Of a DNA stretch of 64,000 nt, positions 8,523 to 22,168 are shown one piece after another. The translations under genes and the position numbers were made by a program. Every line of letters starts with the position of its first letter. Position 1 is the first letter of the stretch. A model generated the notes under the pieces. It was not told where the DNA came from. It made no database searches and saw only the letters and a list, made by a program, of their open reading frames with translations. This stretch comes from Gammaproteobacteria bacterium (GTDB lineage Bacteria > Pseudomonadota > Gammaproteobacteria > Steroidobacterales > GCA-2729495): positions 1 to 64,000 of the forward strand of contig JAJFJS010000014.1 of assembly GCA_021773815.1 (NCBI GenBank). Reading direction: 5' to 3'.

Positions 8523-11500
8523 CGCTTGCTCCATTTTGAAAAGGCCGTCGGGTCTTCGTTCGTCAGCGCTGCCGGATTGCCCGATGCCAGTGCCGTTTCG
8601 GGTGCGCGCGTGCCGAAGCTCCGCACGATGCTGCCCTGTACCGCCGTGAATCGCCTGCGAATCGATTCGATGCCGACGAGGAACGAGGGCAGCAGGAACA
8701 ACACGATAAACGTGCCGAATATCAGCCCGAAGCCGATCGAGATCACCATCGGCTTCAGGAACTGGGCCTGCTGGGCCGTTTCGAGCAACAGCGGCATGAT
8801 GCCGGCAACCGTCGTGATCGATGTCAGCAGCACGGCGCGCAGTCGGCGACAGCCGGCCTGGATTGCCGCTTCGCTGGCGCTGAGGCCGCTCTCGCGCAAT
8901 TTTTTGAAGGCGACGACGAGAATAATCGAGTCGTTGATGACAATGCCGGACAGGCCGAAGAAGCCGAAGATTGACAGCATCGAGATATCGTATCCCATCA
9001 CCCAGTGGCCGAAGACGGCGCCGACGAGACCGAACGGGATGACGCTCAGCACCGCCAGCGGCCAGAGGTAGGAACCGAACACCCACGCAAGGATGATAAA
9101 TATCGTCAGCAGGGAGAGCGGCAGCGCGAGTGAGATGTCGCCGACACTTTCCGACTGATTCGCAGCGTCGCCGCCGAATGTCCAGGTCGTGCCGTATTCG
9201 GCAGTCAGTGCCGGCAGGACATCGCGCGCGAGCTGGGCCCGAATGGCATTGGCATTGTTCTGACTGAAATCGACATCCGCCGTCACGCCGACCGCGAGCA
9301 GTCCGGCGCTGTGTCGGAGCGTATCGAATCCCCGGTTGTACTTGAGTCGCGCGACATTGATCAGGGCGGTGATCTCGCCGTCGGGGAGCACGATCGGCAG
9401 CGTTTCCAGCGTTCGCAGTGAGTCGCGTTCTTCGCCGGCCAGTCGCACGCGTACCTCTACCTCTTCGCCCTTGTCCTGGAAGGTCTGCACGAGTCTGCCC
9501 TCGAACGCGGTGCGCAATTGGTCACCGAGTTGCTGGCCGGTCAGTCCGACCGCAGTGCCGGTCGGCGACAACTCGAAGATTAGTTGCTCCCGGCCGTAGC
9601 TGGTGTCGTCACGAATACCGCTGACGCCCTTCATTTCGCGCAATGCGTCCTGCAGTTCAAGAGCCGCCCGCTTGAGGTTGTCGACGCTCCGGCCGGTAAA
9701 TTTGACATCGATATCGGCGCCCGGCGGGCCGGAGTTGCTGCCGATGACCAGGAAAGACTCGAGGCCCGGTTGCGGGCGCACGGCGCGTCGCCAGGCGCTG
9801 ATGATATCGGCGTTGCTGATCTCGCGCTCATCTCCGGGCGAAATCTCGGCGATAACGTGTCCCAGCTGCGACCCGGATGAGCCGCGATTGTCCTGGCGTA
9901 CTTTCTTGATCACGAGCTTGATAAACGGTTCGCCGGAATCGGATTCAATTTTCCGCAGTGCCCGCTCGGCATCGTCGAGAAACGCAGTCACCCGTTCGAC
10001 CGGCGATCCGGCGACGAAACGCACGTTTGCCGTGATCGTCTTGCCTTCCGGCTGCGGAAAGAATGAAAAGCCGATGCTGCCGCTGCCGAGCAGCCCGATC
10101 ATTAAAATTATGGAAGCGCAGGCGAGACTGATCGTCGTGCCGCGATTGGCAACGGACCACGTCACCATACGCCGGTAGTGGACGTCACGAAATCGGTTGA
10201 CGGCAACATCAACCGTGCGGCGCAGTTTGCCCGGTTGTTTCTCGGCTGTGCCCTGCAGTGAATGTCGCAGGTGCCCGGGAAGGACGAGAAAACACTCGAT
10301 CAGGGAGGCGATGATCACGCAGATGACGACGAGCGGTATCGCGAACAGGATACTGCCCGTGGCGCCGCCGATGGCCATCAGCGGCAGGAAGGCGGCGATT
10401 GTCGTCAACGATGCGGCCGCAACCGGTGCGAACATCCGGGTCGCGGCGCGTTCTGCCGCCGCGGCCGGCCCGGCGCCCTCTTGATAAAGAGTGACCGCTT
10501 CCTCGCCGACGACGATGGCGTCGTCGACGATGATGCCGAACGTCATGATCAACGCGAACAGCGTCATGACGTTGATCGACCCGCCGAAGAACCACAGTGC
10601 GACAAGTGCCGCGAGCACGGAGACCGGGATGCCAACGGCGACCCAGAGCGCCACGCGGCCGTTCAGGAAGACATACAACGTCGCGATAACGAGCAGGATG
10701 CCGCTGAGCGCATTGCTGATCATCAGGTTGATCCGCTCATCGACGAGCGTCCAGACTTCATCGTAGGCGAAGATCTCGACGTTCGGCGGCAGCGTGGGGC
10801 GGACGTCATTGACCCAGCCCATCAGGCGTGTGGCGACGTCGATCGCATCCTCGATCTCGGATCGGTCGACCGCGATTTCCACGGCGGGCCGACCGTTGAC
10901 GAACAGCAACGGCTGATCATCTTTCCACTGTCTATTGATCTGTGCGATATCGCTGAGCCTGAGTAACTGGCCGGCGTTGTCGGCGGTAATAGGCAGTCCG
11001 GCGAATCCCGTGACGGACCGCTGCTGATCGGTGCTGCGCAACTGGCGGGCGATGTCGGCAGCGCCGACGGTACCGGCCGGCACGTCAGCGCTGGCCTCGC
11101 CGATCCGGGCGGCCACGTCGTCCAGCGACAGGTCGAGTTCGATAAGCCGGTCGGCGGGCAGTTCGATCGAGATTTCTTCCTCGGGCAGGCCGGTGATGTC
11201 GAAGCGTGCCAGGCCGGTGGCGCGCAGCTCCCGCTCGAGGCGCTTGACGAGCGGTCTGAGTTGTTCGAGCCGCGGCCCGACCACGAGCAATTTGGATACC
11301 GGTTCGGTTCGCGTCACCAGCGTGATACGCGGATCCTCGGCGCTGGCCGGCAGGTTGCGCACCTGGGCGACGAAATCCTTGGCCTGCTCGAGCGCGTTCG
11401 ACATGTTGGTGTTCTGCGGAAATTCCAGCGTCAGCTCGGACCGGCCGCTGCCGGACTTCGACTCGATCGTCCGCAGTCCATCGACGCTGATCAGCTGGTC

Positions 11501-11707
11501 TTCCAGCGGTTGGGTGAGTAGCGCCTCGATGTCTTCGGCTGCCGCGCCGGGCCATTCGACACTGACCTTGACAAAGTTCAGAGCAAACGTCGGCAGCAGC
11601 TGCCGCGTGAGCTGCCCGGCCGCCCAGAGGCCGAGTACGATCATGCTCAGCATCGCCAGGTTCGGTGCCACCGGGTGTCGAATGAAGGAGCGGATGATTC
11701 TGCGCAT
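8519..11707 (-). CDS. RND efflux pump permease (AcrB/HAE1-like)
   Basis: A 1062-residue inner-membrane transporter of normal RND length. It has a first transmembrane helix at the N-terminus, two large periplasmic loops and twelve expected helices. The proton-relay signature is seen as GIIVDDAIVVGEEAV, with the Asp pair of TM4. RND pumps use the proton gradient to expel drugs, metabolites or metals. The CzcA metal-type signature is not obvious, so an organic substrate is more likely. It lies 11 bp after the adaptor gene and overlaps the B12-binding gene by 4 bp. No TolC-like channel is present in the window. Confidence 0.93.
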   Translation of the reverse strand: MRRIIRSFIRHPVAPNLAMLSMIVLGLWAAGQLTRQLLPTFALNFVKVSVEWPGAAAEDIEALLTQPLEDQLISVDGLRTIESKSGSGRSELTLEFPQNTNMSNALEQAKDFVAQVRNLPASAEDPRITLVTRTEPVSKLLVVGPRLEQLRPLVKRLERELRATGLARFDITGLPEEEISIELPADRLIELDLSLDDVAARIGEASADVPAGTVGAADIARQLRSTDQQRSVTGFAGLPITADNAGQLLRLSDIAQINRQWKDDQPLLFVNGRPAVEIAVDRSEIEDAIDVATRLMGWVNDVRPTLPPNVEIFAYDEVWTLVDERINLMISNALSGILLVIATLYVFLNGRVALWVAVGIPVSVLAALVALWFFGGSINVMTLFALIMTFGIIVDDAIVVGEEAVTLYQEGAGPAAAAERAATRMFAPVAAASLTTIAAFLPLMAIGGATGSILFAIPLVVICVIIASLIECFLVLPGHLRHSLQGTAEKQPGKLRRTVDVAVNRFRDVHYRRMVTWSVANRGTTISLACASIILMIGLLGSGSIGFSFFPQPEGKTITANVRFVAGSPVERVTAFLDDAERALRKIESDSGEPFIKLVIKKVRQDNRGSSGSQLGHVIAEISPGDEREISNADIISAWRRAVRPQPGLESFLVIGSNSGPPGADIDVKFTGRSVDNLKRAALELQDALREMKGVSGIRDDTSYGREQLIFELSPTGTAVGLTGQQLGDQLRTAFEGRLVQTFQDKGEEVEVRVRLAGEERDSLRTLETLPIVLPDGEITALINVARLKYNRGFDTLRHSAGLLAVGVTADVDFSQNNANAIRAQLARDVLPALTAEYGTTWTFGGDAANQSESVGDISLALPLSLLTIFIILAWVFGSYLWPLAVLSVIPFGLVGAVFGHWVMGYDISMLSIFGFFGLSGIVINDSIILVVAFKKLRESGLSASEAAIQAGCRRLRAVLLTSITTVAGIMPLLLETAQQAQFLKPMVISIGFGLIFGTFIVLFLLPSFLVGIESIRRRFTAVQGSIVRSFGTRAPETALASGNPAALTNEDPTAFSKWSKR

Positions 11708-11718
11708 GGTCGTCGTGC

Positions 11719-13014
11719 CTACCGGGCCTCGTCACGGGCCGCGGCCCCGGGCCGCTCGGCGCCCGTGGGCTGTGCCGCGCCCGTCGGATTCACGAGCACG
11801 CCGTCGGCCGCGCCCGACAATTTGGTCACGACGATCTGATCGCCGTCGGCGAGCTGCGGGGAGCGCACGAGCACTTCCGTGCCGCCTGTCGACTGCACCC
11901 GCTCGCCGACGCGCTCGATCGTGATCATCTGCATGCGATTGTCGACGAGTCGGTAGAGCTGGTCGCGGCCATACAGGGCCTCTGCCGGCAGCGCGATGAC
12001 GTCCGGTTGCGGCGGCAGTTCAACCAGAACCCGCACTGTGCTGCCGAGTCGCAGTCCGCGCGGCGGGGACTTGAAGCGAACGAAACTGTCGACGCCGCCG
12101 CTGGCGGCGCGGGTTTGTCCGGAGATGCGCACGAGTTCGCCGGCGACGCTTCGGTCGCCGATCTGTACCAGCGCGGCCATGGTTTCACCGGCCGCCAGAC
12201 CGGCCGTCACGGGTTCCGCATAGCGCGCCGGGATCTGCGTTCTGACCTCGATCGTGGCGGGATTCTGCAGGCGCATCAGCGGGTCTTCGGCCCTTACGCG
12301 GTCGCCCTGTGAGATGGACAGATCGGAGATGACGCCGGGAAATGGCGCACGGACGCTGGCGCGCTCGAGGTCGAGGCGTGCCTGATCGCGCAGTGCCCGG
12401 GCGCGGGTGCGTTGCGCGGCCAGTTCGGTCAGTTGAATCTCGACTTCCTCGACCGTGAGCTGCGCCTGGCTGCCGGCCAGTTGCTGTCGCTTCAGATTTT
12501 CGTCGGTCGTGTCCAGGTCGGACCGTGACAGCAGGCCCTGTTCGAACAGGTCCTGTGCGCGGCGGGTACGTGTCTCGGTCAGCGTCAGCAGCTCGCGCTC
12601 TTTCTCCAGGGCCTGTCGCTCACGTTCGAGGCGCAGTTTTGCGAATGACTGTTTGGCCTCGATCTCGGCCAGGTCGGCCTCGTCCTGCTGCAGCTCGAGG
12701 CGCACATCACGATCGTCGATTCGGATCAGGATCTGATCAGCAGCGACTGTCTCGCCGTCGAGGACGTCGACCCGAATGATCAGACCGCCGATCCCGGCGC
12801 GCAGCTGGGCGTTCTGTGGTGACTGCACGCTGCCGAAAAGTTCGAGTGTGGGTCGCAGTGTCTGCCGGGCGGCGGGTGCGACTTCTACGGTCCAGGCGCG
12901 TTCGGGGCGGGCCGTCGGGGCCGGCCGGTCGCGCATGGCAATCAGTATCACGGCCACGAGCACTGCGCCCGAGAGAATCAGGACCGCAGGACGGCGCAGC
13001 AGGAATCGTTTCAT
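11719..13014 (-). CDS. RND periplasmic adaptor (membrane fusion protein)
   Basis: A 431-residue HlyD/AcrA-like adaptor. One N-terminal membrane anchor (about residues 10-27) is followed by a lipoyl-type half (LRAGIGGLIIRVDVLDGETV), a Glu/Arg/Leu-rich coiled-coil hairpin (about 100-215), the returning lipoyl half (VRAPFPGVISDLSISQGDRV) and a beta-barrel domain. It links the inner-membrane RND pump to an outer-membrane channel. First gene of a three-gene operon with the pump and the B12-binding protein. The C-terminal 30 residues are Ala/Gly/Pro-rich and likely disordered. Confidence 0.92.
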   Translation of the reverse strand: MKRFLLRRPAVLILSGAVLVAVILIAMRDRPAPTARPERAWTVEVAPAARQTLRPTLELFGSVQSPQNAQLRAGIGGLIIRVDVLDGETVAADQILIRIDDRDVRLELQQDEADLAEIEAKQSFAKLRLERERQALEKERELLTLTETRTRRAQDLFEQGLLSRSDLDTTDENLKRQQLAGSQAQLTVEEVEIQLTELAAQRTRARALRDQARLDLERASVRAPFPGVISDLSISQGDRVRAEDPLMRLQNPATIEVRTQIPARYAEPVTAGLAAGETMAALVQIGDRSVAGELVRISGQTRAASGGVDSFVRFKSPPRGLRLGSTVRVLVELPPQPDVIALPAEALYGRDQLYRLVDNRMQMITIERVGERVQSTGGTEVLVRSPQLADGDQIVVTKLSGAADGVLVNPTGAAQPTGAERPGAAARDEAR

Positions 13015-13083
13015 AATTAGAATTTATACAGGAATTATGTCTCTCTATACGTCCCGCCGCCAGAATTGGATGACTTGCCGCCA

Positions 13084-14136
13084 TTAGCGATCGTCATTGA
13101 CCAGGTAATCGTTCAGCGCGATGCCAATGCTGATGCGTTCGACGCGATGATCGTAGTCGATCAGGGTCTCGCCGAAACCGTTGAAATACTGGGCGTACAG
13201 CCGGACGGCGGAGGTCAGCCGGCGGCTCCAGGTCAGCTCCACGGCGCCGCCTTTGCGCGCGGCGCGCGTCAACAGCGTAAAGGTGTTGCGATTCGGCGCC
13301 CAGACCAGGCGCAGTTCGCCGTGGCCAATATAATCCTCGATATCCGGATTATCGTCGTCATCCGCGTCTTCGGGCAGGCGCAGCCAGGCACGTGCGCCGA
13401 GCGCGACGTCGCCGGCGCTCAGCACGACGGCGCCGACCGCGCGGTTCCAGCTGCGCGACAACGGGCGGCTGCGGCCGTTGGACTGATGCGCGATGCCGAG
13501 ATCGAACCCGGAAAACCGGAACGGGCCCAGTGAGCTGTCGGCCATGTGGCGCCAGAAGATTTCCGGTTCGTGGTCCGTCGAGCGGAACGGCGACGATGCG
13601 GCCTTGTCATATACCTGCCAGAAAGAGCGATTGGTGTAGGCCATGTACAAGTTATCGTCCGACCCGAATATGGTGCGCCAGATCGGGAACTTGAAACTGA
13701 TCTGGAAACCGGCCTCGGTGCGTTCGGCGCCGTTCGGTTGGTCGGGATCGCTCGCCAGGCCGTCATTGACCTTGGCGTTGTAGGACCACGGCAGCAAATA
13801 GGTCGGGCGATGCGCCAGCAGCGTGAACGGCTTGCCGATGTCGCTGAGCTCGATGGCGCCGCGCGCCGCGACCGGTGATGTTCCGGGAAGTTCGGTCAGC
13901 GTGGCCGCACAGGCATGTCGCAGGTCGCCGATGCGGGTGTCGTCGTCAGCCGTCCGGATCCGCTCGGCCACACACGCTTCGATGAGCCTCGCACGGTCAC
14001 CGGCGCCAGGATTGTCGGCACCAAGACCATCGGCGTCAGGTTGCTCCGCGCCGGCCGGCCCGCTGACGATGAACGCGGCGACGAACGCGGCGATGAGCGC
14101 GGCGATGAGCGCCAATACGCGTCGTGCAACGTTCAA
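13084..14136 (-). CDS. pldA: outer-membrane phospholipase A (OMPLA)
   Basis: Outer-membrane enzyme that removes acyl chains from phospholipids and is activated by dimerisation. The OMPLA signature HQSNGRSRPLSRSWNR is intact, giving the catalytic His and Ser (HxS) with the SRSWNR strand; the barrel ends with GIALNDYLVNDDR. There is no ATG at the correct N-terminus. A TTG at 14136, overlapping the TGA of the upstream gene, gives a signal peptide (NVARRVLALIAALIAAF and on), so I chose it. That hydrophobic core is encoded by a 12-bp tandem repeat. Probably translated by coupling from the DUF2238 gene. Confidence 0.85.
   Translation of the reverse strand: MNVARRVLALIAALIAAFVAAFIVSGPAGAEQPDADGLGADNPGAGDRARLIEACVAERIRTADDDTRIGDLRHACAATLTELPGTSPVAARGAIELSDIGKPFTLLAHRPTYLLPWSYNAKVNDGLASDPDQPNGAERTEAGFQISFKFPIWRTIFGSDDNLYMAYTNRSFWQVYDKAASSPFRSTDHEPEIFWRHMADSSLGPFRFSGFDLGIAHQSNGRSRPLSRSWNRAVGAVVLSAGDVALGARAWLRLPEDADDDDNPDIEDYIGHGELRLVWAPNRNTFTLLTRAARKGGAVELTWSRRLTSAVRLYAQYFNGFGETLIDYDHRVERISIGIALNDYLVNDDR
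14071..14112. repeat. 12-bp imperfect tandem repeat in the pldA signal-peptide region
   Basis: Three and a half copies of a 12-bp unit (GAACGCGGCGAC, GAACGCGGCGAT, GAGCGCGGCGAT, GAGCGC...). On the minus strand they encode repeated Ala-Leu-Ile-Ala and Ala-Phe-Val-Ala blocks, the hydrophobic core of the phospholipase signal peptide. Copy-number change would lengthen or shorten the core by four residues without shifting the frame. Confidence 0.8.
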
Positions 14137-14744
14137 CGCAGTGCCCGCCTCAGCGACCGGTCGTGCGTGCCGCGTAGCCACGCTGTCGACAGCATCGCGC
14201 CGAGCAGGGCCAGAAACATGTCCCATTGCGTGTCCCAGGGGTCGCCCTGCGTGCCCAGCACCGCGTTGGCATCTGCGCCTAGTACCAGCGCCGACCACCA
14301 CTCCAGTAGTTCATAAAAGGCGCTAAATGCCAGGCATACGGAAATCGACAAAAATGCCAGCCAGCTGCCGCGCGTCAACGCGGTCTTGCGCAGCAGAATC
14401 TCGCGGGCGAGGATCGCGGGCACGAAACCCTGCGCGAGGTGGCCGAGGCGGTCGTAATGATTTCGCGCCAGGTCGAACGTGTCCCGAAACCAGTCGCCGA
14501 TCGGTACTTCGGCGTAGGTGTAATGACCGCCGATCATCAGAATCACACCGTGCAGGAACAATAACCGGTAGAGCAGCATGCTCAGCGGAAACCGGTCGGC
14601 GGTCGGCAACAATAACCCCAGCCCGATCAGTACCGGGGCGACCTCGAAAAACCAGGTCAGCCGATCGGTGGGCGTGATGCCCGACCACGTCAGGATGACC
14701 AGTGTCGCGGTCAGCAGCAGAATTTTTTCATTTTTTTCGGACAT
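14133..14744 (-). CDS. DUF2238 (YjdF-like) membrane protein
   Basis: A 203-residue polytopic inner-membrane protein with about six hydrophobic segments. Family features are visible: HYTYAEVPIGDWFRD, ARNHYDRLGHLAQGF, AFYELLEWW and GDPWDTQWDMFLALLGA, with conserved polar residues in the helices. DUF2238/YjdF proteins are widespread, but their function is not established. The gene ends inside the TTG start of the phospholipase gene, so the two form a coupled pair; a joint role in the envelope is inferred from this only. Confidence 0.88.
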   Translation of the reverse strand: MSEKNEKILLLTATLVILTWSGITPTDRLTWFFEVAPVLIGLGLLLPTADRFPLSMLLYRLLFLHGVILMIGGHYTYAEVPIGDWFRDTFDLARNHYDRLGHLAQGFVPAILAREILLRKTALTRGSWLAFLSISVCLAFSAFYELLEWWSALVLGADANAVLGTQGDPWDTQWDMFLALLGAMLSTAWLRGTHDRSLRRALR

Positions 14745-14861
14745 CCGGGCATCGTTGTCTGCGCTAAGTAATCTATCGACAAGATTCGTTGGCGACTACC
14801 TTGGCGACTACGATAGTGCCAAGTCGGTCGCTGGTGCAACGTGGCCCGGTATCCTGTGTGA

Positions 14862-15638
14862 TCAGGCCCGTGCGGAAAAAAAGGCGCCCTGAGAGCGATT
14901 GAAGCGCAGTGTCTCAAACGCGACGCCGATGATCCACTGCTCGTCATTGTGTTCCATATGGCAGTTTTTGATCAGTGCGATGGCATCGATGATATCGCTG
15001 GTGATCTTGATATGCCGGCCCTCGCCCAGGTACCGATTCGTGATGAATCGCATGCCGTTGGGTGATACGTCCAGGGTCCGGCCGCGGCACGGCACGGCCT
15101 GGGGCCAGGTCGTGCAGAACCGGATATCGAGATCCTTCGCGATACGGCTGATGGCGCGTTGCCCGTCGTGAGTTCCGGGGCTGGCGCCGGCCGGATGCAG
15201 CGGGCTTTCGCAATTCGGGCAACCGGCGTCCGGGTCGCTGATCGCGCCGCGGTGATGGGGTGCATGGCAGAACAGGCAGACGAGCCTCGGGTCCGATCCC
15301 GCGGCGGCTTCGTTGCGCCCGGTGGGCGCGTCACCGGCGACGGTCGATGCGGAGGACGGCTCTGTTCTCTGGATCAATCGGCGTTCCTGGTCGTAACGCT
15401 CGCGCAGGACCGGGTCGGTCAGCACGTGGTAGGCCTCGTTGATCAGGGTCGCATTCCAGTGGCTCCCGCCGAGGTCGGGATGGTGCTTGAGTCGTTGCAT
15501 CAGCGTCCGGTAGCTGGACTTGATGATTTCGACCGGCGCATCCGGCTGCACGTGCAGGATTCGATAATAGTTTCGGCGGTTGTCCACGATCTTCGGTATT
15601 GGTCGGTGCGGTCGAATGACAGGGCTGTTGCCGATCAT
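14862..15638 (-). CDS. J-domain protein with zinc ribbon and C-terminal PilZ domain
   Basis: A 258-residue protein with an unusual domain order. Residues about 22-85 form a DnaJ J-domain (YYRILHV, the essential HPD at 53-55, then NEAYHVLTDPVLRERYD). Next comes a four-Cys zinc-ribbon-like pair (CLFC at 121-124, CPNC at 140-143). The C-terminal part (about 160-258) looks like a PilZ c-di-GMP receptor, with GRTLDVSPNGMRF containing the DxSxxG motif. Inference: it could direct DnaK to a client in response to c-di-GMP. The start at 15638 is tentative; 15686 is also in frame. Divergent from the gene at 15703. Confidence 0.8.
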   Translation of the reverse strand: MIGNSPVIRPHRPIPKIVDNRRNYYRILHVQPDAPVEIIKSSYRTLMQRLKHHPDLGGSHWNATLINEAYHVLTDPVLRERYDQERRLIQRTEPSSASTVAGDAPTGRNEAAAGSDPRLVCLFCHAPHHRGAISDPDAGCPNCESPLHPAGASPGTHDGQRAISRIAKDLDIRFCTTWPQAVPCRGRTLDVSPNGMRFITNRYLGEGRHIKITSDIIDAIALIKNCHMEHNDEQWIIGVAFETLRFNRSQGAFFSARA

Positions 15639-15702
15639 GCGACTGCCGGCGGACCAAGTCCATCGACCGGCGGGCGCGCCGGACAAATGTCGATGCAGAC
15701 CA

Positions 15703-16164
15703 ATGGAAAAGCGTGACTCCGGTCACATCGTGCCATGGGACGAGCCGCCAGACTGGACGCATTACGGTAAATGGGCCCGACAGCTGGGGGGCGCAATGGA
15801 ACAGGTGCTGGCCACCGGAGACAAGGTACTTATCGCACATCGGCGCCTGTACGAGCACGATCAGCCGCGGTTTTTCGTCGGCATCGTCGACGTCTATGAT
15901 GCGGGCATGATGAAAGTCACGGGGTATTGCTGGATTCGCGAGCCCATCCGCGGGGATCTGGAGAAAAAAGCCGACCGGCGCACGAAAATTATCTCGATCC
16001 TGTCTGCCGGCTATATCGTCTATCAGTTGCCGTCGCGGCTCGATCTGGATGCGCTGGTCCTGGGGCACGATAATGCGAAGAAGGTCGTCCTGTCGGACGG
16101 GGACGGCTTTATGATGGATCTGACCGATCGTACCCAGGGCGTCAGGCTCGGCTCGGCAGCCTGA
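15703..16164 (+). CDS. hypothetical cytoplasmic protein
   Basis: A 153-residue protein without signal peptide or membrane segment. The middle (VLIAHRRLYEHDQPRFFVGI, then VTGYCWIREP) and the C-terminal part (LPSRLDLDALVLGHDN) look like a small folded domain, mostly beta strand. I do not recognise a family. ATG 15703 is preferred over 15580 because the longer N-terminus lies under the divergent J-domain gene and has unlikely composition. A strong terminator of the convergent nirS gene follows. Confidence 0.6.
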   Translation: MEKRDSGHIVPWDEPPDWTHYGKWARQLGGAMEQVLATGDKVLIAHRRLYEHDQPRFFVGIVDVYDAGMMKVTGYCWIREPIRGDLEKKADRRTKIISILSAGYIVYQLPSRLDLDALVLGHDNAKKVVLSDGDGFMMDLTDRTQGVRLGSAA

Positions 16165-16193
16165 TCGCCTGAATCGCGCCGGTTTCCGGCAGG

Positions 16194-16229
16194 CAAGAAA
16201 AAGGCCGGACCCCTTGCGAGGCCCGGCCT
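16194..16229 (-). terminator. Rho-independent terminator of nirS
   Basis: On the minus strand, 18 nt beyond the nirS stop codon, AGGCCGG and CCGGCCT form a 7-bp GC stem around a 14-nt loop that can pair further. The sequence then runs into TTTTTCTT. This is a standard intrinsic terminator for nirS; the convergent gene at 15703-16164 could also end here. Confidence 0.8.
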
Positions 16230-16246
16230 GATCCAATCGATATCGA

Positions 16247-20954
<4,708 letters not shown>

Positions 20955-21189
20955 GGTCTTATTGGTTGAGAATCGGAAACCAGAAATGAATCCGATGGCC
21001 TCAGGCCCGTGTTCCTTCATTGGCCGGAGCGATCTGCATCCGGAGTTTACGCCCGTAATCCGACGCGGGCTATTGTCCGCCGCCGGCGGAATACTCTCAT
21101 GCGGCAATCTGCATACCCTGGCGTCCTGCGACCGGTGTCTGCCCGGGGCGGCACCGGTCAGGCGACGATCAAGGCAGCATCGCGCAGAG

Positions 21190-22023
21190 TCAGATTCGGG
21201 TGACGCGTTCGCCGACGGACGTGAGCAGCCTGACGAAGAGCCAAAGAAACCCTAGCGGCAGAAGAACGGTTTGTAGCACAAAAATGACGATCAGGTCGAT
21301 TATGTGTTCGGCCGATTCTGTGACGCGGCTGCTCAGTCGCTCAAGGCGTTCGTTGAGATTGATCGACTCCAGTGACTCGTCGAGCATGGCGCTGAGCCGG
21401 TCCATGACTGATGCATCATCGTCGATCGCCGGCGGAGTGCGTTCGTTAATAGCCTCTATCTGGTCCCGGGTGTTTTCCAGCGCCTCGGTCGCCGCGACCT
21501 GGGTATCGGCCAGGAAATGATCGAATATCAGCGCCGTGCCGACAACGAGCGCCGGCACGGCGAAGCGCAGGAACACGGTGATCAGCAACAGCCGGATCGC
21601 GACGTGTTCGAACCGCGCGCTGCGGTGCGGCCACCAGAGCGTCAGCAGTGCAGCTCCGGCGGCAATGACCAGCGCCAGCGTCACGCCCCACCAGGAGGTT
21701 ATGCGTAGCAGAATGTTCTGCAGGCCGACCGAACTGGTCGCCACCAGCATGACGGTCGAAAACCGTTCGACGAGATCGTTGATCGGGTCGAGGATCTGGC
21801 CCAGGGTCAACACCACGCCGACCCCGCCGGGTTCCAGCGCCAGTTCGGTGCCCTGAGCGACCGAGATCACACCGTCCAGCGTACGCGCGACGGCGAACGT
21901 CACGAGGGCGTTCCGAAATGCGGCTTCCGCGTACCGTCGGCCGAGTTCATCGGTCACCGTGCTGACGGCCGCGGCGACCGCCAGCACGGCGACCAGCGAC
22001 CAGAGGATTTTTCGTGTCGGCAT
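21190..22023 (-). CDS. hypothetical membrane protein
   Basis: A 277-residue protein with an N-terminal membrane helix, two or three hydrophobic segments in the middle (TLALVIAAGAALLTLWW, LLLITVFLRFAVPALVVG) and one near the C-terminus (LIVIFVLQTVLLPLGFLWLF). Between them is a polar helical stretch with repeated Glu/Asn (TEALENTRDQIEAINERTPP, LNERLERLSSRVTES), likely coiled coil. No family function is known to me. It is divergent from the SlyD-like gene. Confidence 0.7.
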   Translation of the reverse strand: MPTRKILWSLVAVLAVAAAVSTVTDELGRRYAEAAFRNALVTFAVARTLDGVISVAQGTELALEPGGVGVVLTLGQILDPINDLVERFSTVMLVATSSVGLQNILLRITSWWGVTLALVIAAGAALLTLWWPHRSARFEHVAIRLLLITVFLRFAVPALVVGTALIFDHFLADTQVAATEALENTRDQIEAINERTPPAIDDDASVMDRLSAMLDESLESINLNERLERLSSRVTESAEHIIDLIVIFVLQTVLLPLGFLWLFVRLLTSVGERVTRI

Positions 22024-22168
22024 GCAACCTGTCCGCGGCGAGAATCAGGGCCCATGATAGCCAAAAGCGCCGGTCCGGCCACGCCGCGGGTCCGCCGCGC
22101 CGTGCTTTTCGCGGTCCCGTCCTGTATCGTGCGTGCCCTGAGAAATACAGAGATACCGGTGGCCGGAT

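Noticed and set aside
7455-9086. Longer N-terminus for the B12-binding protein (543 codons)
   Set aside because: The extra part lies entirely under the RND pump gene and is Arg-rich shadow sequence; the ATGA-coupled start at 8522 is natural.
20955-21189. Cobalamin or other riboswitch before the TonB receptor at 18594-20954
   Set aside because: I could not find the conserved B12-box or the flanking stems; the region also carries no other named leader element.
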